Assembly: GCA_012735215.1 (NCBI GenBank)
Contig: JAAYHX010000007.1
Location: 1 to 34,865, forward strand
Length of the DNA: 34,865 nt
Direction of reading: 5' to 3'
Source of the DNA: Tissierellia bacterium
GTDB lineage: Bacteria > Bacillota > Clostridia > Tissierellales > Tepidimicrobiaceae
Shown: one piece after another, positions 14,072 to 21,179 of the stretch
Position numbering within the stretch: position 1 is the stretch's first letter
Layout: each line of letters opens with the position of its first letter
Translations under genes and position numbers: made by a program
Notes under the pieces: model-generated
What the model saw: the letters and a program-made list of their open reading frames with translations, nothing else
What the model was told of the DNA's origin: nothing
Databases searched by the model: none

Positions 14072-14865
14072 ATAATATCACCTCTGTCCTTTAAAGATTG
14101 AATCATTTCGCCTAGAGAAGCTTCTCCTTTATTTACTAGCAGCTCTCCCAGAGTAATACATACAGGATAAAGGTATTTATCAATATACTCCTTTAGGGCA
14201 GCTTTATCGTAGCTAACTTGACCATCAATGCTAACATAATTTTTGCTGAAGGCACATCTTTGATGGTCTTTTCCTTCCTTCCATTCCCAGCCTATGATCT
14301 TCTCTATTTGGTCTCCATCGGCTACATGTCTAATGGGCATAATTAGCTCTGCCTTTAGATCCTTAGCTATCCTATCATAGGCATTTAGGGCTTCGGCTGA
14401 TTGATTGATTTTAATCCTTCCATCATGGCTTTCTCGTTCACCAGCTATTATTTTCTTACTGAGCTTAAGAGCAATGGGTATTCTAAGTAGGTGAAAATAT
14501 GCATGACAGCCTACACAGGGTGTATAGAAGTTAAACTTCTTAATGATAGAATCAACAAATCTTCCATTCATCACAGCCCATAGATCAAAATTACTATAAT
14601 AGATTAGTGGGAATATGGTTTTTTTATTGCCGTATAAGGCCTTTGTCCTTTCTACCATTTTATTGTAGTTGGATTCCAGTATTTCAAAATTACCATATTC
14701 TGTTGGAGCAAAAGAGGCTATAGGCAGTATATTATTTATTGAATCCTCTTCCATGGCCTTTAAAATAGCAGCCACACTATCCCTTCCAGCAAATTCTCCT
14801 ATAACTGTGTCTTGTGGCAACCCTTTTATCAAATGGTATATCTCAGTTAAACTCTTTTGTTTCAT
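14068..14865 (-). CDS. PP-loop-like ATP-pyrophosphatase family protein, function unknown
   Basis: A 265-residue protein. FAGRDSVAAI near residue 27 resembles the SGGxDS loop of PP-loop ATP pyrophosphatases, which adenylate a substrate. FYTPCVGCHAYFHLLR (~115-130) has a CxxCH as seen in several PP-loop tRNA or sulfur enzymes. GERESHDGRIKINQS follows, then a helical C-terminus. The gene overlaps the phosphomutase-like gene by 4 nt, so the two proteins probably share a pathway. ATG 14865 (9 nt after AGGAG) is preferred; GTG at 14868 is equally reachable. A firm family name was not recognised. Confidence 0.62.
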   Translation of the reverse strand: MKQKSLTEIYHLIKGLPQDTVIGEFAGRDSVAAILKAMEEDSINNILPIASFAPTEYGNFEILESNYNKMVERTKALYGNKKTIFPLIYYSNFDLWAVMNGRFVDSIIKKFNFYTPCVGCHAYFHLLRIPIALKLSKKIIAGERESHDGRIKINQSAEALNAYDRIAKDLKAELIMPIRHVADGDQIEKIIGWEWKEGKDHQRCAFSKNYVSIDGQVSYDKAALKEYIDKYLYPVCITLGELLVNKGEASLGEMIQSLKDRGDII

Positions 14866-15078
14866 CACTCATTTCTCCTTTATACAAGCATTTACTCTTT
14901 GTTGTGCCTAATATATCATAACTTTGGCCAAGGATAAAGCATAAAATGTTTTAGAAGCACAAGGCTTATTAATAAAAATTATAAATAATATATATGTATT
15001 AAATATTTTTATACCACAATTAATTCTATGAATAACATGGTAAAATAATATTACTGTTGTAAAAAAAGGTGGGTTGAT

Positions 15079-15741
15079 ATGATAATAGATTGCCATGTAC
15101 ATGATAGTAAATATTCAGCAGACAGTCATTTGGATTTATACGAGGCTATTGATGGTGCAAAATCCATGGGACTGGATGGAATTTGCTTAACAAACCATGA
15201 CAACAATACACTTAAGGATGAAATTGGTGAATCCGCCATCATAAATGGAGTTTTGGTTATAGTGGGAGCTGAGGTAATAACCTTTGAAGGGGATATTCTC
15301 ACTTTTGGTCTTAAGGATATACCTAAGGAAATGGTTAGTGCAGAGGAGCTATTAACTTTAGTTAAGAAGAATAATGGGATAGCTATTGCAGCTCATCCAT
15401 TTAGAAATAACAATAGAGGTATAGGGAACAATATAATAAGGCTATCTTCACTATTAACTGGTATTGAAGCCTTTAATGGGAGCACATATTATGAGCACAA
15501 CATGGAGGCTTATAGCTTGGCTAATAGATTAAATCTTCCAGTACTTGGTGCTAGTGATGCCCATAGGTTAGAGAAGCTAGGAACCTATGCCACATATTTT
15601 GAAGATAGTATTAGAGATCATATTGATTTCATTGAAGCAGTAAAATACTCAAATTATTATCCTGTTATGAAAACTGAGGCAGGTTTTATGCCTGCAGTTC
15701 TAGGATTAGATAAAATACTACCCTCCATTAAAATAAGTTAA
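15079..15741 (+). CDS. PHP-domain metal-dependent phosphoesterase
   Basis: A 220-residue single PHP domain, the size of stand-alone bacterial PHP hydrolases. Metal motifs run in order: DCHVHDSKYSADSH (N-terminal HxH), LTNHDNN, GAEV (Glu), AAHPFRNNN and GASDAH near the end. These bind two or three metal ions; the family cleaves phosphoesters such as nucleotide or histidinol phosphate, substrate not predictable. AAAGGTGGGTTGAT precedes the ATG. It stands alone between the divergent PP-loop operon and the terminator at 15739. Confidence 0.85.
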   Translation: MIIDCHVHDSKYSADSHLDLYEAIDGAKSMGLDGICLTNHDNNTLKDEIGESAIINGVLVIVGAEVITFEGDILTFGLKDIPKEMVSAEELLTLVKKNNGIAIAAHPFRNNNRGIGNNIIRLSSLLTGIEAFNGSTYYEHNMEAYSLANRLNLPVLGASDAHRLEKLGTYATYFEDSIRDHIDFIEAVKYSNYYPVMKTEAGFMPAVLGLDKILPSIKIS

Positions 15742-15772
15742 GGGATAGATCTATTCTATCCCTTACTTTTTT
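15739..15772 (+). terminator. Rho-independent terminator of the PHP gene
   Basis: TAAGGGATAG pairs with CTATCCCTTA (loop ATCTATT) and is followed by a run of six T. The stop codon forms the base of the stem. Confidence 0.88.
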
Positions 15773-15914
15773 CCTTCAAAACATGAGCTTATCCTATAAT
15801 AGAATAGGCATGACCAGTCAGCATATTCCACAACTAACTTAAAATTGAAAATGTGTTAATAATTTTTTATTTAACAATCTATCATCATGTATTATAATAA
15901 TAATGGAAAAATTT

Positions 15915-15948
15915 TTGCAATTCCTAGTAAAAAACTAGGAATTATAAT
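15915..15948 (+). promoter_or_regulatory. Palindrome within a possible promoter
   Basis: AATTCCTAG (15919-15927) and CTAGGAATT (15935-15943) form a 9-bp inverted repeat between TTGCAA (15915-15920) and TATAAT (15943-15948). The 22-bp spacing is too long for a normal promoter, so a regulator that distorts the DNA, or a different -35, would be needed. Confidence 0.35.
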
Positions 15949-16003
15949 CAAAATTGGGTATAATTTAATAAGTGTTATCGTTAATGTTAGAAGAGGTGAA
16001 GCA

Positions 16004-16546
16004 GTGAAAAAAGAAAACTTTTTCTTGTTATATATATTGATTAGTACAAGCATACTTTATTTGGCCTATAGGAACAATGAATCCCTTTTAAATAGGCTTA
16101 TAATTCTTGGCATAATAGCTTTTTTCGGAGTAGCTTTAATAAATCACTTTAGAGAAATTAAAGGCTCAATCAATGGGAATAGTAAAGTGAAAATAGACTA
16201 TGAGAGCTTATTATTAATAATCGGCACTGCTCTATCAGCAGCTCTAACCTGGTATCTAAACCATGGGTTAGGATATGGGCCAATAATAGCCAATGGAATA
16301 GTTGGAGTAGTGGTTGGACTTGTCTTTTCCTCTAAGAAGGCAGGAGCCTTTTATACAGCTTCCTTTATTGGAATGTCCAGTCAAGGAGTAGTTTCCTCCA
16401 TGACTTTGGCAGGATTGATTGGCTTAGTGGCTGGTTTTGTCATAGTTTTTTCTCAGGATGTATATGCTGGTGTTGGGGGAAAAGGCGGTACAACAGCAGC
16501 CTTATCAACTCAGTTAATAAGATTACTAATGGGATTATTTACCTAA
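16004..16546 (+). CDS. Integral membrane protein of unknown function (pair member 1)
   Basis: A 180-residue hydrophobic protein: two helices at the N-terminus (~6-50), a short charged stretch (~55-70), then four helices. The second half carries GLGYGPIIANGIVGVVVGL and ends with VYAGVGGKGGTTAALSTQ. The GTG start at 16004 has AGAGGTGA 5 nt upstream; longer in-frame extensions lack a ribosome site. The protein encoded next (16564) has the matching motifs QKGPVIASAIVTLVSGIVL and VFVGVGGRLGSIAAIS, so the two look like paralogues that may form a heteromeric complex. No transporter family is recognised. Confidence 0.72.
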   Translation: MKKENFFLLYILISTSILYLAYRNNESLLNRLIILGIIAFFGVALINHFREIKGSINGNSKVKIDYESLLLIIGTALSAALTWYLNHGLGYGPIIANGIVGVVVGLVFSSKKAGAFYTASFIGMSSQGVVSSMTLAGLIGLVAGFVIVFSQDVYAGVGGKGGTTAALSTQLIRLLMGLFT

Positions 16547-16563
16547 AGGTGGGATGATTAATA

Positions 16564-16941
16564 GTGATAGCATTGATTATAGTAATGGCCATGCTGGCTG
16601 CTAGTTTGACCTATTTCATCATATATAAGCTACAGAAAGGACCTGTAATTGCTTCAGCTATTGTAACCTTGGTTTCGGGAATTGTTTTACCTCAATTTTT
16701 TCCTGATAAGGGACTATTACTTGCTACTGTTGCAACTGCAGGATCCTATGCAGCTATGGTATCTAAGGAAAAGTTTCCGCGAATTTTAGATATAGCCTTT
16801 GTAGGGGCCCTGTGCGGTATAGTATTTCTCCTAACTGAAGACGTATTTGTAGGAGTAGGAGGAAGATTGGGATCTATAGCTGCCATATCATGTTTTACCT
16901 GGCTAGGGATTAAGAAGATAAAAAATCTGTTTATCAAATAA
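16564..16941 (+). CDS. Integral membrane protein of unknown function (pair member 2)
   Basis: A 125-residue protein with four predicted helices, matching the C-terminal ~115 residues of the preceding protein. It shares GPVIAxAIV and a Gly-rich VGVGGRLGSIAA at the same place. The GTG start has AAGGTGGG upstream; 17 nt separate it from the previous gene, so the two are likely co-translated. A shorter paralogue beside a longer one suggests duplication and a two-component membrane protein. Function unknown. Confidence 0.7.
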   Translation: MIALIIVMAMLAASLTYFIIYKLQKGPVIASAIVTLVSGIVLPQFFPDKGLLLATVATAGSYAAMVSKEKFPRILDIAFVGALCGIVFLLTEDVFVGVGGRLGSIAAISCFTWLGIKKIKNLFIK

Positions 16942-16950
16942 AGGAAGGAT

Positions 16951-18000
16951 TTAGGCTATGCTGCTTAATTTAGCAGCATGGCTTTTTTTATCCTTATACA
17001 TACGTTGGTCAGCTATGGTTATAAGCTCTTCAATAGTATTTGCATCCACCCTTGAATAAGAGACTCCCATAGCAACACTGAGCTTTACTTCTACTTCCTC
17101 TTGGTTATATCTTTCAATTTCTCTATACAGGCTCTTCTTAAACCCCTCTATATCCTGCTCAGTACAGTTTTCAAAAATTCCAACAAACTCATCGCCACCG
17201 TTGCGGGCAATTATTCCATAGTCTTTACTGATTTCTCTTATTATGTGGCTAAAGTCTTGTAATACCTTATCTCCCGTATTATGCCCCAGGGAATCGTTAG
17301 TGGTTTTCAGGTTGTTAAGATCAAAGAAAATACAGGCTAATGTTGGTAGTGGTTTTGTCTTCTTATACTTAGCAAGGACCTGATCCAGGTAGGTTCTATT
17401 TGGAAGCCTTGTAAGGGAATCGTAATATGCTAGTTGTTCCATTTTGTCTTTGTTGCGTTTTAGCCTTCTTATGGAGTAGTTTTGGTAGAGATCTACTAGT
17501 ATCAATGCAATTATGGATAGGTATAGAAGATGCCCCATGTATCTGAGAATTATTACTTTATCTTCAGAGTATTCTTGGACATAGTTTACAAAGTCGTTTG
17601 ACTTGTTGAAGAAGTCTTCACTTAACTCATATAGCTTTTGAGGATCCTTACTCTGCCTATACCTGTATATTTCCTGTACAAGATTTCCAAAGGATAACTC
17701 AATATTTGAAAGCTTGTCTGTAAATTTCTGCTCCTTTGCCAAAAGGAAGATCTTCCTCTTATTATATTCCTTTAAGCTCGATATAATACCATATATTTCA
17801 TCAATGAGCTCATCATTATCAATGCCCATTAGTTCTTGCTTTACTAATTTCTGTGTAGATGCTTCAATACTTCCAGCATAATTTAGTATTTCAGAGTCCC
17901 TATATAACATGTAGAATGACTCATCATAAATTATATCTATGATTATAGATATAAAGAGCAGTATTGTTATTAGTTTTATTATAAATCTCTTATTCTCCAT
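16951..18000 (-). CDS. Membrane-bound diguanylate cyclase (GGDEF)
   Basis: A 349-residue signalling protein. Helix 1 (~8-25), an extracytoplasmic helical sensor of ~120 residues, helix 2 (~152-170), then a GGDEF domain (~190-345). YYDSLTRLPNRTYLD, FFDLNNLKTTNDSLGHNTGD and the intact RNGGDEF site indicate an active cyclase making c-di-GMP from two GTP. No RxxD inhibitory site is seen just before GGDEF, and no EAL domain. GAGGTG precedes the start. No c-di-GMP riboswitch was noticed in the window. The sensed signal is unknown. Confidence 0.9.
   Translation of the reverse strand: MENKRFIIKLITILLFISIIIDIIYDESFYMLYRDSEILNYAGSIEASTQKLVKQELMGIDNDELIDEIYGIISSLKEYNKRKIFLLAKEQKFTDKLSNIELSFGNLVQEIYRYRQSKDPQKLYELSEDFFNKSNDFVNYVQEYSEDKVIILRYMGHLLYLSIIALILVDLYQNYSIRRLKRNKDKMEQLAYYDSLTRLPNRTYLDQVLAKYKKTKPLPTLACIFFDLNNLKTTNDSLGHNTGDKVLQDFSHIIREISKDYGIIARNGGDEFVGIFENCTEQDIEGFKKSLYREIERYNQEEVEVKLSVAMGVSYSRVDANTIEELITIADQRMYKDKKSHAAKLSSIA
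16955..16989 (+). terminator. Terminator of the membrane-protein pair, inside the 3' end of the GGDEF gene
   Basis: ATGCTGCT (16958-16965) pairs with AGCAGCAT (16972-16979), extended by GC pairs and followed by T7. It lies within the last codons of the convergent GGDEF gene. Confidence 0.82.
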
Positions 18001-18272
18001 CTATTATACACCTCGAATATTGCAGTTTTATTCAATAGGCTCAGCAAACTAATTTTAACCCCAAATTAGATGATAAATCCTAAGGGTCACCAGTGGACCA
18101 TAAATCATACAAATTGATAAAATTTAACAAAAGATGAAATATTAGTATATACCATTTTTATTAGAAAATCTACTGCTATTTGACATATTTATAATATAAA
18201 CCTTTCCCATTATAATGACTATAAAAATTTTAAATAAAAAATGGCATCCCCAACAATTCATTGCATTCTTTA

Positions 18273-18295
18273 TTTTTGTAAAAAAATTACAAAAA
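18273..18295 (+). promoter_or_regulatory. Palindrome upstream of the glnA promoter
   Basis: TTTTTGTAA-N5-TTACAAAAA is a perfect inverted repeat just upstream of the -35. It resembles the GlnR/TnrA site TGTnA-N7-TnACA, but its spacer is 5, not 7, so a different nitrogen regulator or a chance A/T repeat is possible. Confidence 0.4.
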
Positions 18296-18299
18296 AATC

Positions 18300-18329
18300 T
18301 TGCAAGATTGAATTTATTCGATGTATAAT
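18300..18329 (+). promoter_or_regulatory. Putative glnA promoter
   Basis: TTGCAA (18300-18305), an 18-bp spacer and TATAAT (18324-18329), 40 nt before the glnA start codon. Confidence 0.7.
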
Positions 18330-18369
18330 TTTTATTATTTTTTATTCTAAAGATAAAGGGGATGTAAGA

Positions 18370-19719
18370 ATGAACAAAGCATTTACCAGCAGACAGGAGC
18401 ATATTGATTATATCAAAGGTATTATCAAGGACAGAAACGTAAGGTTTATAGTCTTACAAATATCAGACATCTTAGGCTTTGCAAAGAGTACAACCCTACC
18501 AGTAAACCAAATAGATAAGATATTAAGTAATGAAATCATGTTTGACGGCTCATCAATAGACGGATTTGCTCGCATAGAAGAATCAGATATGTACTTGTAT
18601 CCTGATCTATCAACTTTCACCATACTCCCATGGCCAACTCTTAATGGATATACAGTAGCAAGGATGATATGCGACGTATACACCCCTGATGGCAAGCCCT
18701 TTGAAGGATGTCCAAGATACGTGCTTAAACAAGCTTTAAAAAGAGCTGAAGAGTTAGGATATACTTTCTATGTAGGACCTGAACCTGAATTCTATATATT
18801 CAATTTAGATGAAAAAGGCAACCCTATATTGGAAAACATCGATAAGGCTGGATATTTTGATATGGCACCCATGGATAAGGGAGAAAGTGTAAGAGAGGCT
18901 ATTACTATTGCTTTAGAAAATCTTGGATTTGAGGTAGAAGCCTCCCACCATGAATGTGGGCCAGGACAATATGAAATAGATTTCAAGTATGCAGATGCCC
19001 TAACAACTGCCGACAATATTATAACCTTTAAGTATGTGGTGAAAAAGTTAGCTGATGACTTTGGATTGTTTGCAACTTTTATGCCTAAGCCAGTTGAAGG
19101 AATTGCTGGTTCTGGAATGCATTTAAACATGTCCTTATTTAAAGATGGAAAGAACATATTCTATGATGAAAGCAAAGAAAATAAGCTAAGCGATGAAGTA
19201 ATGTACTTTATAGGTGGAATACTTAAGCATGCTAAAAATTTTACTGCTGTTACCAACCCAATAGTTAACTCATATAAGAGGCTTGTAAGCGGTTTTGAGG
19301 CCCCAGTAAACATTGCTTGGTCAGAGAAAAATAGAAGCCCTCTAATAAGAATTCCTGCGAAAAGAGGATTGAGTACAAGAATTGAACTTAGAAGTCCAGA
19401 CCCATCATGCAACCCATATTTAGCTTTAGCAGTAGTTTTAACTGCTGGTTTAGATGGAATAATAAACAAGATACCTGCTCCTGAACCAATAAATAAAAAC
19501 ATTTATGAAATGGATACAGAAGAAAAGAAACAAAACCATATTGAAACACTACCTAGGAGCCTATATGAAGCCTTGACTGAGTTATCTAAATCTGAACTCA
19601 TAAAAGGAGCTTTAGGGAAACATGTAACTAATAAATTCATCTCTGCAAAGATGAAAGAATGGCAAAGCTATGCTTCGAAAGTTCATAGATGGGAATTGGA
19701 GCAGTATTTGAGAACATAA
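18370..19719 (+). CDS. glnA: Glutamine synthetase, type I
   Basis: A 449-residue enzyme making glutamine from glutamate, ammonia and ATP; a typical GSI-alpha length. Key regions are present: FDGSSIDGFARIEESDMYL, GPEPEFYIF (metal-binding Glu), ECGPGQYEID, GSGMHLNMSL, NRSPLIRIP and RIELRSPDPSCNPYLA. The start at 18370 is chosen for AAAGGGGAT upstream and the MNKAF start; the in-frame stretch above it is AT-rich non-coding. No GlnR or other nitrogen gene is adjacent. The promoter and a GlnR-like palindrome lie upstream, and a 13-bp terminator follows. Confidence 0.97.
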   Translation: MNKAFTSRQEHIDYIKGIIKDRNVRFIVLQISDILGFAKSTTLPVNQIDKILSNEIMFDGSSIDGFARIEESDMYLYPDLSTFTILPWPTLNGYTVARMICDVYTPDGKPFEGCPRYVLKQALKRAEELGYTFYVGPEPEFYIFNLDEKGNPILENIDKAGYFDMAPMDKGESVREAITIALENLGFEVEASHHECGPGQYEIDFKYADALTTADNIITFKYVVKKLADDFGLFATFMPKPVEGIAGSGMHLNMSLFKDGKNIFYDESKENKLSDEVMYFIGGILKHAKNFTAVTNPIVNSYKRLVSGFEAPVNIAWSEKNRSPLIRIPAKRGLSTRIELRSPDPSCNPYLALAVVLTAGLDGIINKIPAPEPINKNIYEMDTEEKKQNHIETLPRSLYEALTELSKSELIKGALGKHVTNKFISAKMKEWQSYASKVHRWELEQYLRT

Positions 19720-19740
19720 GTTAATAATCTATATAAAACA

Positions 19741-19768
19741 TTAACCTACCTATAGATAGGTAGGTTAA
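19741..19768. terminator. Hairpin terminator after glnA
   Basis: Perfect 13-bp stem TTAACCTACCTAT/ATAGGTAGGTTAA with a 2-nt loop, then a T-rich tail. It can also act on the convergent - gene ending at 19779. Confidence 0.8.
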
Positions 19769-19778
19769 TGTGATTTTA

Positions 19779-20036
19779 TTAAATAAAAATAATATCTTTA
19801 AATAATAACCATATAAGAGTAATAGAAAAGAAAAAAATTGATATTGTATATAATATGATTGTACTGATTAAATGAAATTTAGTAGGCTTTCTTTTTTTTC
19901 TCCATAATATTATAATTTCAACTATCGGCAATATACCTCCAAGAAAATGATACAAATACCAAGTATACATATTTTTTTGTGTATAAAATAATAGATAAAA
20001 ATTGAGTATCATCAAAGCCAATATTATTATTTCCAA
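19779..20036 (-). CDS. Small membrane protein next to the toxin-domain gene (possible immunity partner)
   Basis: An ~85-residue protein with three hydrophobic segments (EIIILALMILNFYLLFY; LGGILPIVEIIIL; a long one near the C-terminus) separated by a WRKKRKP loop. TTG at 20036 is preferred (9 nt after AGAAGG); TTG at 20045 touches the ribosome site. It starts about 25 nt after the toxin-domain gene, on the same strand. Such a position is common for immunity proteins, and a membrane immunity protein would fit an exported toxin, but there is no sequence evidence for that function. Confidence 0.55.
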   Translation of the reverse strand: MEIIILALMILNFYLLFYTQKNMYTWYLYHFLGGILPIVEIIILWRKKRKPTKFHLISTIILYTISIFFFSITLIWLLFKDIIFI

Positions 20037-20060
20037 CGTCGACAACCTTCTTCTATTTTG

Positions 20061-20948
20061 TTAATTTAGATAGTTAACGGATGGAAACCCCCATCGTGAA
20101 TGTAAATCTATACCTAACTGAATATCTCGCTGATCATTCGGATCATCAAAATACGATTTAAACCATGATAATTTAGCAGTATTACTATATATTTGATATA
20201 GACCAGCTGCTGACTTTAAAACAGAAGGTTTAAATAAATATGACCCTACCGTTCCATAATGCATATTACCTATTGATTCACCAGTATAAACTCCATAATA
20301 ATTTTTCATATAACAGTAATATGGCGTATTTTTTCCCATAAAACTTTTATAATCCCAGTCTCCTCCACTTCGTACTTTATCTACAAAAAATAACCCTGAG
20401 TTAAACCATGCTAATCCTTGATTAAGTCCTAAATCTATATATGAGTAAAAAGTATATGAGAGTAATACTGTATTGCGTAGTGCTTCATTATAATAATCAA
20501 ACTCTAACATTTGTGGACGTATTTCAGAAGATTTTTCTTTTGGAATATTGTTATCTATATGATTTATTATATTATTTAGTTCTTCTACTGGGACAATACC
20601 ATAATATTTGCCAGATGGATTAATACATTCTTGGTATAAAGCATCATAATCAATTTTTTTATTTGTTGCTAAATTAGATTTTAAATTAGAATAATAAGTT
20701 TTTTCATCATAATTATCTATTATTTCACCATTTGAATTAACTTCTATAGCACCTATAGCTATTAAATAATTTATAGCTTTTGAGTATTTATCAATAGTTC
20801 CATTCTTTGTAGATATAGTACCGTCTGCATTAATAATATACGAATCTTTAATCTTATAAATTGTTTCAGAATCGCTTTTAGCAATACTATTAACCGATAA
20901 AGAGAAAATTATTGTTAAGATTATAATTATACTGACTGTCTTTTTAAT
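20061..20948 (-). CDS. Secreted protein with polymorphic toxin type 44 domain; non-standard start codon
   Basis: About 295 codons are open. The first ~22 residues form a signal peptide (KKTVSIIIILTIIFSLSVNS), then a linker to ~146, then a domain (~150-290) with GGDWDYKSF, SIGNMHYGTVGSYLF, AAGLYQIYSNTAKLSWFKSY and FDDPNDQRDIQLGIDL, which matches Ntox44-type domains. No ATG, GTG or TTG lies in frame before residue 147. The only place fitting the signal peptide is ATT at 20948-20946, with GTGGG upstream, so either AUU initiation or a lost ATG. The stretch is much more AT-rich than glnA or pcrA, suggesting transfer. Toxin activity is not proven. Confidence 0.62.
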   Translation of the reverse strand: MKKTVSIIIILTIIFSLSVNSIAKSDSETIYKIKDSYIINADGTISTKNGTIDKYSKAINYLIAIGAIEVNSNGEIIDNYDEKTYYSNLKSNLATNKKIDYDALYQECINPSGKYYGIVPVEELNNIINHIDNNIPKEKSSEIRPQMLEFDYYNEALRNTVLLSYTFYSYIDLGLNQGLAWFNSGLFFVDKVRSGGDWDYKSFMGKNTPYYCYMKNYYGVYTGESIGNMHYGTVGSYLFKPSVLKSAAGLYQIYSNTAKLSWFKSYFDDPNDQRDIQLGIDLHSRWGFPSVNYLN

Positions 20949-21116
20949 TATTATCCCACTTTTCCCTTTTAAATTTATTTTTTAATGTTTCATTTAAATA
21001 TTAGTTTGATTATACCATGATTATATTAAAAACTATGTCAAAGTTTGTAAACAAGCAATAAAATTATTTTATAATTTAATTAATTTTTTAATGCTGAATA
21101 ATATACCACTTTCCAT

Positions 21117-21145
21117 TTGGCATTATACCTTCTTTATTATATAAT
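21117..21145 (+). promoter_or_regulatory. Putative promoter of pcrA-ligA
   Basis: TTGGCA (21117-21122), a 17-bp spacer and TATAAT (21140-21145), 34 nt before the pcrA start codon. Confidence 0.75.
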
Positions 21146-21179
21146 TAATTAGAAACGAAGATTAGGAAGGTGTGAATTG

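Larger units (their letters stand above)
18001..18369 (+). other. 369-bp intergenic region upstream of glnA
   Basis: No gene is seen. It is very AT-rich and holds the glnA promoter and an upstream palindrome (listed separately), plus the ribosome site of the divergent GGDEF gene at its left end. No T-box, glutamine riboswitch or c-di-GMP riboswitch pattern was recognised. Confidence 0.6.

Noticed and set aside
18011-18025. TATAAT near the GGDEF gene as its promoter
   Set aside because: It lies between the GAGGTG ribosome site and the start codon, too close to be a -10 box.
18241-18369. N-terminal extension of GlnA
   Set aside because: The stretch contains the promoter boxes and A/T palindrome, and GlnA begins at 18370 behind AAAGGGGAT.
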